A stretch of DNA of 39,127 bases from an uncultured Lachnospiraceae bacterium. Lineage in GTDB: Bacteria > Bacillota_A > Clostridia > Lachnospirales > Lachnospiraceae. Position numbers and translations under genes: made by a program. The stretch's first letter is position 1, and each line of letters opens with the position of its first letter. The DNA lies in contig CADCIU010000027.1 in NCBI GenBank assembly GCA_902801585.1, positions 1-39,127 on the forward strand. Direction: 5' to 3'. The notes under the pieces are model-generated. The model worked only from the letters and a program-made list of their open reading frames with translations. It did not search any database and had not been told where the DNA came from. Shown one piece after another: positions 1 through 8,773 of this stretch.

Positions 1-1
1 G

Positions 2-1162
2 GAAGGCGAGTACATCTCCCTTGACGGCTCCACCGGCAAGATCTATCTTGGCGATATCCCGACAGTTGAGGCATCCATTTCCGGCAACTTCGAGAGAATC
101 ATGAACTGGGCAGACCAGTTCAGAAGACTGAAAGTCAGAACCAACGCCGATACACCTGAAGACGCTGCAAACGCAGTGCGTATGGGCGCAGAAGGCATCG
201 GTCTTACAAGAACAGAGCATATGTTCTTCAATCCTGACAGAATTCCGAAGATCCGCAAGATGATCCTTTCCGACACCGTCGAAGAGAGAGAAGCGGCTCT
301 GAACGAGCTGATTCCTTTCCAGAAGGGCGACTTCAAGGGCATCTACAAGGCTATGGAAGGCAGACCGGTCACGATCCGTTTCCTGGATCCGCCGCTTCAT
401 GAGTTCGTTCCCACAACGGAGGAAGACATCGCTGAGCTGGCTCAGGAGATGGGCCTTGCAGTTGATGATGTCAAGGCTCGCTGCGACGCTCTGCATGAGT
501 TCAACCCGATGATGGGCCACCGCGGATGCCGTCTTGCAGTTACTTTCCCTGAGATCGCCAAGATGCAGACCAGAGCTGTCATGGAAGCTGCTATCGAAGT
601 GAACGCAGAAGAAGGCTACGACATGATCCCTGAGATCATGGTCCCTCTGGTAGGCGACAAGAAAGAGCTGGCATTTGTCAAGAAGACCATCGTTGAGACC
701 GCTGAGGAAGTCAAGAAAGAGAAAGGCTCCGATATCAAGTACCACATCGGCACCATGATCGAGATCCCGAGAGCTGCCCTTATGGCTGACGAGATCGCAG
801 AGGAAGCCGAATTCTTCAGCTTTGGTACGAACGACCTGACTCAGATGACCTTCGGCTTCTCCCGTGACGACGCAGGCAAGTTCCTGACTGACTACTACAA
901 GAGCAAGATCTATGAGTCCGATCCTTTCGCACACCTCGACCAGAACGGTGTTGGACAGCTGATCCAGATGGCTGCTGAGAAGGGCCGCAAGGTTCGCCCT
1001 GACATCAAGCTCGGCATCTGCGGTGAGCACGGCGGAGATCCCGCTTCCATCGAGTTCTGCAACAAGGTTGGTCTTACTTATGTATCCTGCTCACCGTTCC
1101 GTGTACCGATCGCAAGACTGGCTGCAGCTCAGGCGGCGATCACCAACGGCGATGTGAAATAA
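2..1162 (+). CDS. ppdK: Pyruvate, phosphate dikinase, C-terminal part (partial at the window edge)
   Basis: The open frame enters from the left edge and is read from base 2; the first Met (base 101) is internal, because the codons before it encode typical PPDK sequence ('EGEYISLDGSTGKIYLGD'). The enzyme interconverts pyruvate + ATP + Pi and PEP + AMP + PPi in the cytosol and is a common glycolytic/gluconeogenic enzyme in anaerobes. The visible 386 residues cover the end of the phosphohistidine swivel domain and the whole PEP/pyruvate-binding TIM barrel. The barrel shows the GAEGIGLTRTEHMF segment, the metal-binding 'EIPRAALMADEIA' region, 'FFSFGTNDLTQMTFGFSRDD', and the C-terminal GICGEHGGD motif with the proton-donor Cys. 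Full-length PPDK is about 875 aa, so roughly 490 residues lie outside the window. A strong terminator follows. Confidence 0.97.
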   Translation, partial: EGEYISLDGSTGKIYLGDIPTVEASISGNFERIMNWADQFRRLKVRTNADTPEDAANAVRMGAEGIGLTRTEHMFFNPDRIPKIRKMILSDTVEEREAALNELIPFQKGDFKGIYKAMEGRPVTIRFLDPPLHEFVPTTEEDIAELAQEMGLAVDDVKARCDALHEFNPMMGHRGCRLAVTFPEIAKMQTRAVMEAAIEVNAEEGYDMIPEIMVPLVGDKKELAFVKKTIVETAEEVKKEKGSDIKYHIGTMIEIPRAALMADEIAEEAEFFSFGTNDLTQMTFGFSRDDAGKFLTDYYKSKIYESDPFAHLDQNGVGQLIQMAAEKGRKVRPDIKLGICGEHGGDPASIEFCNKVGLTYVSCSPFRVPIARLAAAQAAITNGDVK

Positions 1163-1207
1163 ATGATATTTGAGACTGTCTTATATAGATAGGTGATCAA
1201 AATAAGA

Positions 1208-1247
1208 CCGCCGCGCTAAGTGATGAATCTTAGCGCGGCGGTTTTTG
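1208..1247 (+). terminator. Rho-independent terminator of ppdK
   Basis: A perfect 13-bp stem, CCGCCGCGCTAAG (1208-1220) with CTTAGCGCGGCGG (1229-1241), has an 8-nt loop and is followed by TTTTTGT. It lies 46 nt after the ppdK stop codon. Confidence 0.95.
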
Positions 1248-1262
1248 TATTTAAATGATTGT

Positions 1263-1296
1263 TAAAGGGGGTCGCATTCTGTCAAATGCGACCCCC
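1263..1296 (-). terminator. Terminator of the small minus-strand gene
   Basis: A 12-bp perfect inverted repeat, GGGGGTCGCATT (1267-1278) with AATGCGACCCCC (1285-1296), has a 6-nt loop. Read on the minus strand it is followed by TTTAAC, a weak U-tract. It lies 18 nt beyond the stop of the minus-strand ORF, so it most likely ends that transcript. Confidence 0.7.
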
Positions 1297-1314
1297 ATGA
1301 CACCCCTTATAAAA

Positions 1315-1578
1315 TTACGCCAGCCCTCTCCATGTGATCCCGTAGATCTGTTCCATTACTTTGCAGATCTCATCCATCATATGATGGCATGCCTCATTCT
1401 CTGTGGCGAACTGCATGAGGCCGATCTTGTTCTTTTTCTCGCTGAAATACACTTCCCATTTGTCTTCGGAAGATTTGCCGATGCAGATCCTTCCTCCGTG
1501 AGAGCCGCCCTTGAGATTATATAAATGAGAGGGTACCAGATGCTCTTTAAAGAAAACTTTTAATTCTTTTACTGTCAT
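1315..1578 (-). CDS. Small unidentified protein, immunity-protein-like
   Basis: This 87-residue cytosolic protein has no signal peptide or membrane segment. The ATG is preceded by an excellent Shine-Dalgarno (minus strand AAGGAGGTAAGGCATG). The gene has its own promoter, operator-like palindrome and terminator, so it is a real monocistronic gene rather than a shadow ORF. Visible sequence: N-terminal 'MTVKELKVFFKEH', a Gly-rich turn 'NLKGGSHGGRICIGK', then 'KWEVYFSEKKNKIG', 'FATENEACHHMMDEI' and a C-terminal Trp-Arg-Gly. The order GG...CIGK-KWEVYFSE-EACHH resembles, from memory, small immunity proteins of polymorphic toxin systems (Imm59-like). No toxin gene lies nearby, so the resemblance is only suggestive. 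It sits between ppdK and the divergently transcribed groESL operon. Confidence 0.75.
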   Translation of the reverse strand: MTVKELKVFFKEHLVPSHLYNLKGGSHGGRICIGKSSEDKWEVYFSEKKNKIGLMQFATENEACHHMMDEICKVMEQIYGITWRGLA

Positions 1579-1610
1579 GCCTTACCTCCTTGAATTTAAA
1601 AACGTTATAA

Positions 1611-1627
1611 GTAGTTTTTAAAACTAC
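1611..1627 (-). promoter_or_regulatory. Perfect 17-bp palindrome at the start site of the small minus-strand gene
   Basis: GTAGTTTT-T-AAAACTAC is a perfect 8-1-8 inverted repeat. It begins 4 nt downstream of the minus-strand -10 hexamer, so it covers the predicted transcription start. That position suits a repressor operator; a 5'-end RNA hairpin is the alternative. The binding factor is unknown. Confidence 0.55.
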
Positions 1628-1631
1628 ATAT

Positions 1632-1660
1632 ACTATAGCACTGTATCTCATGATATGCAA
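1632..1660 (-). promoter_or_regulatory. SigA-type promoter of the small minus-strand gene
   Basis: On the minus strand: -35 TTGCAT (1660-1655), 17-nt spacer, -10 TATAGT (1637-1632). It lies 54 nt upstream of the start codon and is oriented away from groES. Confidence 0.7.
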
Positions 1661-1776
1661 CACATTCGATCAGATTGCGAAAGATAAAAAAATGATGTGC
1701 ATAAGTAAAATATAGATAAATAAAGATATATCGAGTAAAATAAAGAAATATTGAGTAATACACGCATTTTATCCGG
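1661..1776. other. AT-rich intergenic stretch between the divergent promoters
   Basis: This part of the gap between the small minus-strand gene and groES is strongly AT-rich and carries imperfect short repeats (for example CGAGTAAAATAAAG followed by TTGAGTAATA). It may help the gro promoter as an UP-like element. The only open frame here is a low-complexity minus-strand one, which I do not support as a gene. Confidence 0.4.
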
Positions 1777-1805
1777 TTGCATTCAAAATTAGATATCACT
1801 ATTAT
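1777..1805 (+). promoter_or_regulatory. SigA-type promoter of groESL
   Basis: -35 TTGCAT (1777-1782), 17-nt spacer, -10 TATTAT (1800-1805). The CIRCE operator begins 12 nt after the -10, which places it at the transcription start. Confidence 0.75.
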
Positions 1806-1816
1806 ACCAACTAGAG

Positions 1817-1843
1817 TTAGCACTCAATACATAAGAGTGCTAA
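1817..1843 (+). promoter_or_regulatory. CIRCE operator (HrcA binding site)
   Basis: TTAGCACTC-N9-GAGTGCTAA is an exact match to the CIRCE consensus (arms 1817-1825 and 1835-1843). CIRCE is bound by the heat-shock repressor HrcA, which is activated by GroEL. The position just downstream of the gro promoter predicts HrcA-repressed, heat-inducible groESL. hrcA itself is not in this window. Confidence 0.97.
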
Positions 1844-1904
1844 CAACTGATTTAAGCGAATTAAGCAATTCGATCATTCACGCAGAATAAAGGAGGCGTA
1901 CAAA

Positions 1905-2189
1905 ATGAAGTTAGTACCTTTAGGAGACAGAGTCGTACTCAAGCAGCTCGAAGCTGAGATGACAACCAAATCCGGCATCGTTCTTCCCGGTCAGGAGAAA
2001 GAGAAACCCCAGCAGGCGGAAGTGATCGCAGTCGGCCCCGGCGGCATCATCGACGGCAAAGAGGTCAAGATGGAAGTTAAGGTCGGCGACAAGGTGATCT
2101 ATTCCAAATATGCAGGCACAGAAGTAAAGCTCGAGGACGAGAAATTCATCATCGTCAAGCAGAATGATATTTTGGCCGTGATCGAGTAA
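1905..2189 (+). CDS. groES: Co-chaperonin GroES (Cpn10)
   Basis: 94 residues, the normal length. GroES caps the GroEL ring and forms the closed folding chamber in the cytosol. The sequence opens with 'MKLVPLGDRVVLKQLEAEMTTKSGIVLPG', containing the conserved PLGDRVV strand and the mobile loop (about residues 17-32) that contacts GroEL. It continues with 'VIAVGPGG', 'VKVGDKVIYSKYAGTEVKL' and ends 'ILAVIE'. The start is fixed by AAAGGAGGCGTACAAAATG. It is the first gene of the CIRCE-controlled operon, 94 nt before groEL. Confidence 0.98.
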   Translation: MKLVPLGDRVVLKQLEAEMTTKSGIVLPGQEKEKPQQAEVIAVGPGGIIDGKEVKMEVKVGDKVIYSKYAGTEVKLEDEKFIIVKQNDILAVIE

Positions 2190-2271
2190 GAGACGGTCTT
2201 TGAAACGGATACATATCCGGATCAGTTTAAAACCCGGTCCGGACTTACAGATGCAGTAATGCAGTAAATAA

Positions 2272-3900
<1,629 letters not shown>

Positions 3901-3962
3901 TCTGATTCATGATTCTTTAACTTCATAATTAAAGTATTTGCGAATTATGTAAATATGAACTT

Positions 3963-3996
3963 AAAAAGAGCTGCCCAACTACGGCAGCTCTTTTTT
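3963..3996 (+). terminator. Rho-independent terminator of groESL
   Basis: AAAAGAGCTGCC (3964-3975) pairs with GGCAGCTCTTTT (3983-3994) around a 7-nt loop, and the T-tract runs to 3996. Confidence 0.95.
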
Positions 3997-4041
3997 GACA
4001 GAGTAAAATGTGTAATACCGCCAATTTTCTGACAATCTTAT

Positions 4042-4070
4042 TTGAAAAACTTGACAAAAAATCATATAAT
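4042..4070 (+). promoter_or_regulatory. SigA-type promoter of rel
   Basis: -35 TTGAAA (4042-4047), 17-nt spacer, consensus -10 TATAAT (4065-4070). A consensus TTGACA at 4051-4056 overlaps this spacer but has only a poor -10 (AATACT/TACTTT) at the right distance, so it may be a weak second promoter. The rel start codon is 41 nt downstream. Confidence 0.7.
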
Positions 4071-4111
4071 GACAATACTTTATAAAAAGTTTATAAAAGT
4101 GAAAGGATCAG

Positions 4112-6427
4112 ATGGCGAGTATGACCGACAACATCGGAGAAAAAGCCTTCGAGGAGTTTGACAGAGGCAGGATTGAGGAAATAGGCGAGTATTTAAGTCC
4201 GGAGGAACTGTATTCGGACGTTATTGAGCGTGTCCGCAGATACCACCCTTCCGACGATATATCCCTGATCGAAAAGGGCTATGAGGTGGCGAAAAAGGCC
4301 CATGAGGGCCAGCTGCGCAAATCCGGTGAACCTTACATCATTCATCCGCTGTATGTGGCTCTGATCCTGGCGGATCTCGAGCTCGACAAGGAGACGATCA
4401 CGGCGGGACTTCTTCACGATGTCGTGGAAGACACGATCATGACCAAGGAAGAGATCACACAGCAGTTCGGCTCCGATGTGGCGCTTCTGGTAGACGGTGT
4501 CACAAAACTGGAAAAACTCAAACTTTCCGGCGACTATCACGACAAGACACTGGTCCAGCAGGAAAACCAGGCGAGAAATCTCAGGAAGATGTTCCTGGCC
4601 ATGGCCAAGGATATCCGCGTCATTTTGATCAAACTGGCCGACAGACTCCATAATATGCGCACACTTTCGCATATGCCTCCGGAAAAACAGGTCCGGATCG
4701 CGCAGGAGACGCTCGACATCTATTCTCCCATTGCATCCAGACTCGGTATCTCTATGATCAAAGTCGAGCTGGACGATCTGTCTTTGAAATATCTCAAACC
4801 GGATGTTTATTATGACCTCGTGGAAAAAGTCGCTCAGCGCAAATCCGAGAGGGAAAGATACGTTCACGAGATCGCTGTCGACGTGAAAAAACACATTGCA
4901 CAGGCCGGCATTGAAGGTAAAGTGGACGGCCGTGTCAAGCATTTTTTCAGCATTTATAAAAAAATGGTCAATCAGGGGAAGACCCTGGATCAGATCTATG
5001 ATCTGTTCGCAGTCCGCATCATCGTCAATTCGGTAAAGGACTGTTATGCGGCGCTCGGCATCATTCACGAAATGTACAAGCCAATTCCCGGCCGCTTCAA
5101 GGATTATATAGCCATGCCCAAGCCGAATATGTACCAGTCGCTTCACACGACGCTCATCGGCCCTACGGGACAGCCTTTCGAGATCCAGATCCGCACATTT
5201 GAGATGCACAGAGCTGCCGAATACGGTATCGCGGCACACTGGAAATACAAGGAACAGTCCGACGGCAAGAACCCCGAGAACAAAGAAGAAGAGAAGCTGA
5301 CATGGCTCAGACAGATCCTGGAGTGGCAGAGAGAAATGTCAGACAACAAGGAGTTCATGGACCTCTTAAAGAGCGACCTGGATCTGTTCTCCGACAGCGT
5401 GTACTGTTTCACTCCCAGAGGTGAGGTGAAGAACCTGCCTGCGGGATCTACACCTATCGATTTTGCCTATTCGATCCATTCCGCCGTCGGTAACCGAATG
5501 ATCGGCGCGAGAGTCAACGGGAAGATCGTCAACATTGATTACAGAATCCGCAACGGTGACCGGATCGAGATCATCACATCACAGAATTCCAAAGGCCCCA
5601 GCCCTGACTGGCTCGGCATTGTCAAGAGCGCTTCCACCCGGAACAAGATCAACCAGTGGTTCCGCCGGGAAATGAAAGAAGAGAATATCAACAGCGGCAG
5701 AGAGCTCATGGCCGCATACTGTAAGACTAAGGGCTATGTCCTGTCTGATCTTCTCAAGCCGGAATACAAGGAAGCTGTTCTGAAAAAATACGGTTTTCGC
5801 GAATGGGATGCTGTTCTTGCGGCGATCGGCCACGGCGGCGTCAAGGAAGGCCAGATCGTCAATAAGCTCCATGAGCTCTACGATGAAGACCACAGAAAGC
5901 AGGTCAGCGATGAGGAAGTGCTCCGGGAGATCTCCGAGCACAGGCCCCATATGCACAGCAAGGGACAGAACGCGATCATCGTAAAGGGGATCCACGATGT
6001 GGCCGTACGGTTTTCAAAGTGCTGCAATCCGGTCCCGGGAGATGAGATCGTGGGCTTTGTCACCAGAGGAAGAGGCGTTTCCATTCACAGAGCAGACTGT
6101 GTCAACGTCCTCAATCTCGATGAGGAGAATAAGGCGCGCGTCATAGAAGCAGCCTGGGCTGACGGCGCCAAAAACGAGAAAGAGGCAGGTTTCGTCTCCG
6201 AGATCAATATTTATGCAAATGACAGGGCAGGACTTCTCAATGATGTGGCGAAGAACTTCTCTGAGAGAGATATCAATATTTTGAAGGTCAATACCATGAC
6301 CAGCAAGCAGGGAATCGCAACGCTCACAATCAGCTTTGAGGTAAAGAGCGTAGAGGATCTGCAGGAGATCTGCGGAAAACTCCAGAATATCCGCGGAGTT
6401 CAGGCAGTAAAGAGGACCAACGGATAA
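4112..6427 (+). CDS. rel: Bifunctional (p)ppGpp synthetase/hydrolase Rel
   Basis: 771 residues, the expected size for long RelA/SpoT homologues. It makes (p)ppGpp from ATP and GTP/GDP and degrades it, setting the stringent response at the ribosome. The N-terminal HD hydrolase domain is intact: 'HEGQLRKSGEPYIIHPL', His102-Asp103 in 'LLHDVVEDT', and 'IKLADRLHNMRTL'. The synthetase domain follows ('KHFFSIYKKM', 'YDLFAVRIIV', 'IPGRFKDYIAMPKPNMYQSLHTT'), so both activities should be present. Next come a TGS domain ('CFTPRGEVKNLPAGSTPIDFAYSIHSAVG'), the conserved-Cys region ('FSKCCNPVPGDEIVGFVTRGRGVSIHRADC') and a C-terminal ACT domain from about residue 695. The start ATG follows GAAAGGATCAG. It is the first gene of a block with the MBL hydrolase and hemZ. 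Confidence 0.97.
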   Translation: MASMTDNIGEKAFEEFDRGRIEEIGEYLSPEELYSDVIERVRRYHPSDDISLIEKGYEVAKKAHEGQLRKSGEPYIIHPLYVALILADLELDKETITAGLLHDVVEDTIMTKEEITQQFGSDVALLVDGVTKLEKLKLSGDYHDKTLVQQENQARNLRKMFLAMAKDIRVILIKLADRLHNMRTLSHMPPEKQVRIAQETLDIYSPIASRLGISMIKVELDDLSLKYLKPDVYYDLVEKVAQRKSERERYVHEIAVDVKKHIAQAGIEGKVDGRVKHFFSIYKKMVNQGKTLDQIYDLFAVRIIVNSVKDCYAALGIIHEMYKPIPGRFKDYIAMPKPNMYQSLHTTLIGPTGQPFEIQIRTFEMHRAAEYGIAAHWKYKEQSDGKNPENKEEEKLTWLRQILEWQREMSDNKEFMDLLKSDLDLFSDSVYCFTPRGEVKNLPAGSTPIDFAYSIHSAVGNRMIGARVNGKIVNIDYRIRNGDRIEIITSQNSKGPSPDWLGIVKSASTRNKINQWFRREMKEENINSGRELMAAYCKTKGYVLSDLLKPEYKEAVLKKYGFREWDAVLAAIGHGGVKEGQIVNKLHELYDEDHRKQVSDEEVLREISEHRPHMHSKGQNAIIVKGIHDVAVRFSKCCNPVPGDEIVGFVTRGRGVSIHRADCVNVLNLDEENKARVIEAAWADGAKNEKEAGFVSEINIYANDRAGLLNDVAKNFSERDINILKVNTMTSKQGIATLTISFEVKSVEDLQEICGKLQNIRGVQAVKRTNG

Positions 6428-6472
6428 CGGATGTGCGCACAGCGATGCGCCAACAGAGAGAGGTAGGAGATC

Positions 6473-7117
6473 ATGAAGAAAATCCGGATCGGATGTTATG
6501 TTGTCGGAATGGTACAGACCAACTTTTACTTTCTTCATTTAGAGGGAGAAAAGGAGACGATCGTCTTCGATCCTGCCGATTACGGAAAAGAGATCTATGA
6601 CGAGCTGACCAGACAGGGGCTTGAGATCAAGGCCATTTTTCTGACGCACGGTCACTTTGACCACATTATGGGCGTGAAGGCCCTCAAAGAAGCCTGCGGT
6701 GCGCCGGTCTATGCGAGTGCGCTCGAAAAAGACCTTCTGACGGATCCATATCTCAATACCTCCGCGCAGTACGGAAGATCATGCGTCGTCGAACCGGATC
6801 ACTGGCTGATCGACGGTGAGACGGTGACCGCTGCCGGCATCACATTGCGGATGATCTCCACACCCGGCCACACAGAGGGAAGCTGCTGCTATTACATCGA
6901 AGAGACAGGCGGGGATCCCATCCTTCTGAGCGGTGATACGCTGTTTGAGAACTCTGTGGGAAGGACGGATCTTCCCACCGGTGACATGCACGATATTGTG
7001 GAGTCGATCCGCACGAAACTGTACAAGCTTCCCGATAATACGCAGGTATACACAGGTCACGGGGGAAGCACGACGATCGAACATGAGAAGAAATACAACT
7101 ATTTTGTGACCGTTTAA
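6473..7117 (+). CDS. MBL-fold metallo-hydrolase (glyoxalase II-like)
   Basis: 214 residues of metallo-beta-lactamase fold, cytosolic. The binuclear metal site is complete: 'LTHGHFDHIMG' (HxHxDH), 'STPGHTEGS', 'LSGDTLFENSVGRTDLP' and 'YTGHGGST'. This pattern belongs to the YcbL/glyoxalase II-like group, which hydrolyses thioesters such as S-lactoylglutathione or a related thiol conjugate; the actual substrate cannot be read from sequence. The start is set by GGTAGGAGATCATG. It lies 45 nt after rel and 32 nt before hemZ with no terminator between, so it is probably cotranscribed with them. Confidence 0.92.
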   Translation: MKKIRIGCYVVGMVQTNFYFLHLEGEKETIVFDPADYGKEIYDELTRQGLEIKAIFLTHGHFDHIMGVKALKEACGAPVYASALEKDLLTDPYLNTSAQYGRSCVVEPDHWLIDGETVTAAGITLRMISTPGHTEGSCCYYIEETGGDPILLSGDTLFENSVGRTDLPTGDMHDIVESIRTKLYKLPDNTQVYTGHGGSTTIEHEKKYNYFVTV

Positions 7118-7149
7118 ATAGTATCGCTGAATGAATGTGTAATTGATCA

Positions 7150-8646
7150 ATGATAGCTGTTGAGAATATTGAACTATATAGATATGAAATCCATTCTCTC
7201 CTGAAGGCGTTCTATCCTCAGGAGACGGTGAAGGTATTTGTAGGCGAGCCGGATCTTAGGAAATATCCTGAACCGGCTTTTTTGCGTGCAGAGTTTCATC
7301 CCGAATATATGGAGATGGAGATCCGGGGGAGCAGCACTTCTGCGCCTGAGGAGATCATCTGTCGCAGAGTTGAGGCACCGGAAGGCGTCTCGTTCGCATC
7401 CAAGGGCTCTCTGTGCAAGACCACAGCCAAGCATATGCTGTATGACATGCTGTCGGCCATTACCGGCCTGACTCTTCCCTGGGGCGAACTGATCGGGATC
7501 CGCCCGACAAAGATCGCTATGACAAGACTCAGAGCCGGCGATTCCTGTGAGGAAGCGGCCGCTTTTATGGAGAAGGAGCATCTTGTGAGCCGTGAGAAGG
7601 CAGCCCTTGCGGCGCAGATCGCGGACCGGGAAAGGCAGATCCTGTCCGGGATCCACTATGAAAACGGGTTCAGTCTCTATGTGGGCATACCGTTTTGCCC
7701 CACGACTTGTCTGTACTGCTCGTTCACTTCCTTTCCCCTCACATCCTGGAGATCCCGCGTCGACGAGTATCTCGATACGCTCGAGAGAGAGATGGAGGCA
7801 TCCGCTCCGCTCATGCAGGGGAAGATCCTGGATACGCTGTATATAGGCGGCGGTACACCGACGACGCTCGAGCCCGCGCAGTCTCAGAGACTGATCAGGA
7901 TGATCGGCCAGTATTTTGACCTGAAATCGCTTCAGGAGTTTACGGTAGAGGCGGGGCGTCCTGACAGCATAACGCCCGAAAAGCTCGCTGTACTGAAAGA
8001 AAACGGCGTCAGCAGGATCAGCGTCAATCCGCAGACCATGAGAGACCGCACTTTGAAGCTGATCGGAAGACAGCACAGTTCATCCGACACGGTACGTGCG
8101 TTTCACATGGCCAGAGAGGCGGGATTTGATAATATCAACATGGATATCATCCTCGGCCTGCCCGGAGAAAACGAGGATGACGTCCGCTATACGATCGAAC
8201 AGATCCGCGAACTTACCCCGGACGATCTCACTGTTCATTCGCTCGCGGTAAAGCGGGCATCGAAACTGCAGAAGTGGATCGAAAAGAACGGGTTTTCCTC
8301 GATCCGCAATACGGATGCGAGCATGAAGATCGCGGCAGAGGGCGCTGCGGCGATGGGGATGCATCCCTATTACCTTTACAGACAGAAGAATATGTCCGGC
8401 AACTTCGAAAATGTCGGTTATGCCAAAGAAGGCAAGGCGGGAATCTATAACATATTGATCATGGAAGAAAAGCAGTCGATCCTGGCGCTCGGAGCGGGAA
8501 GTATTTCCAAAGGCGTCTTCGAGGGAGGAAGGATCGAGAGATGCGACGATGCCAAGGAAGTGGAGATCTATATCGATCATATTGAGGAAATGATTGAAAG
8601 AAAAAGAAAGCTATATGATCCAACCTTTGCAATTGTTAAAAAATAG
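7150..8646 (+). CDS. hemZ: Oxygen-independent coproporphyrinogen III dehydrogenase-like radical SAM protein HemZ
   Basis: 498 residues. The radical SAM cluster motif CxxxCxxC is at Cys183, Cys187 and Cys190 ('FCPTTCLYC'), followed by 'YIGGGTPTTLEP', 'FTVEAGRPDSIT' and 'ISVNPQTM', the usual order of the HemN/HemZ family. The roughly 170-residue N-terminal extension before the radical domain is the feature that separates HemZ from HemN/HemW. The family converts coproporphyrinogen III to protoporphyrinogen IX without oxygen, although HemZ activity is less firmly established than HemN. No other heme genes are visible here. The ATG at 7150 has no good Shine-Dalgarno, which suggests a weakly translated or coupled start, so the exact N-terminus is slightly uncertain. 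Confidence 0.9.
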   Translation: MIAVENIELYRYEIHSLLKAFYPQETVKVFVGEPDLRKYPEPAFLRAEFHPEYMEMEIRGSSTSAPEEIICRRVEAPEGVSFASKGSLCKTTAKHMLYDMLSAITGLTLPWGELIGIRPTKIAMTRLRAGDSCEEAAAFMEKEHLVSREKAALAAQIADRERQILSGIHYENGFSLYVGIPFCPTTCLYCSFTSFPLTSWRSRVDEYLDTLEREMEASAPLMQGKILDTLYIGGGTPTTLEPAQSQRLIRMIGQYFDLKSLQEFTVEAGRPDSITPEKLAVLKENGVSRISVNPQTMRDRTLKLIGRQHSSSDTVRAFHMAREAGFDNINMDIILGLPGENEDDVRYTIEQIRELTPDDLTVHSLAVKRASKLQKWIEKNGFSSIRNTDASMKIAAEGAAAMGMHPYYLYRQKNMSGNFENVGYAKEGKAGIYNILIMEEKQSILALGAGSISKGVFEGGRIERCDDAKEVEIYIDHIEEMIERKRKLYDPTFAIVKK

Positions 8647-8648
8647 TC

Positions 8649-8678
8649 TTGCAACAAACTGCACAATTGTGTTATAGT
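8649..8678 (+). promoter_or_regulatory. SigA-type promoter of topA
   Basis: -35 TTGCAA (8649-8654) and -10 TTATAG/TATAGT (8672-8678) with a 17-18 nt spacer. It lies just after the hemZ stop, leaving a 5' untranslated region of roughly 90 nt before topA. Confidence 0.6.
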
Positions 8679-8773
8679 ACCCGAAGTTTGTCCGATTTAT
8701 TGCGGATGTTCTAATCAAAATAAAGATCACGGGCCCAATTATCTGATAATTCGGCCATTGATAAGAGGTAAAA

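Noticed and set aside
1255..1524. 89-codon + strand frame opposite the small immunity-like gene
   Set aside because: It overlaps the terminator hairpin, has no ribosome site, and the opposite strand has a full set of promoter, ribosome site and terminator.
1605..1823. 72-codon minus-strand frame over the gro promoter
   Set aside because: It lies in AT-rich promoter DNA, overlaps the CIRCE element and both promoters, has no ribosome site and gives a low-complexity Tyr/Phe/Ile-rich peptide.
4051..4079. Consensus TTGACA as the main rel -35
   Set aside because: At 17 nt downstream the -10 is only AATACT, whereas TTGAAA at 4042 has a perfect TATAAT at exactly 17 nt; the TTGACA may be a weak secondary promoter.
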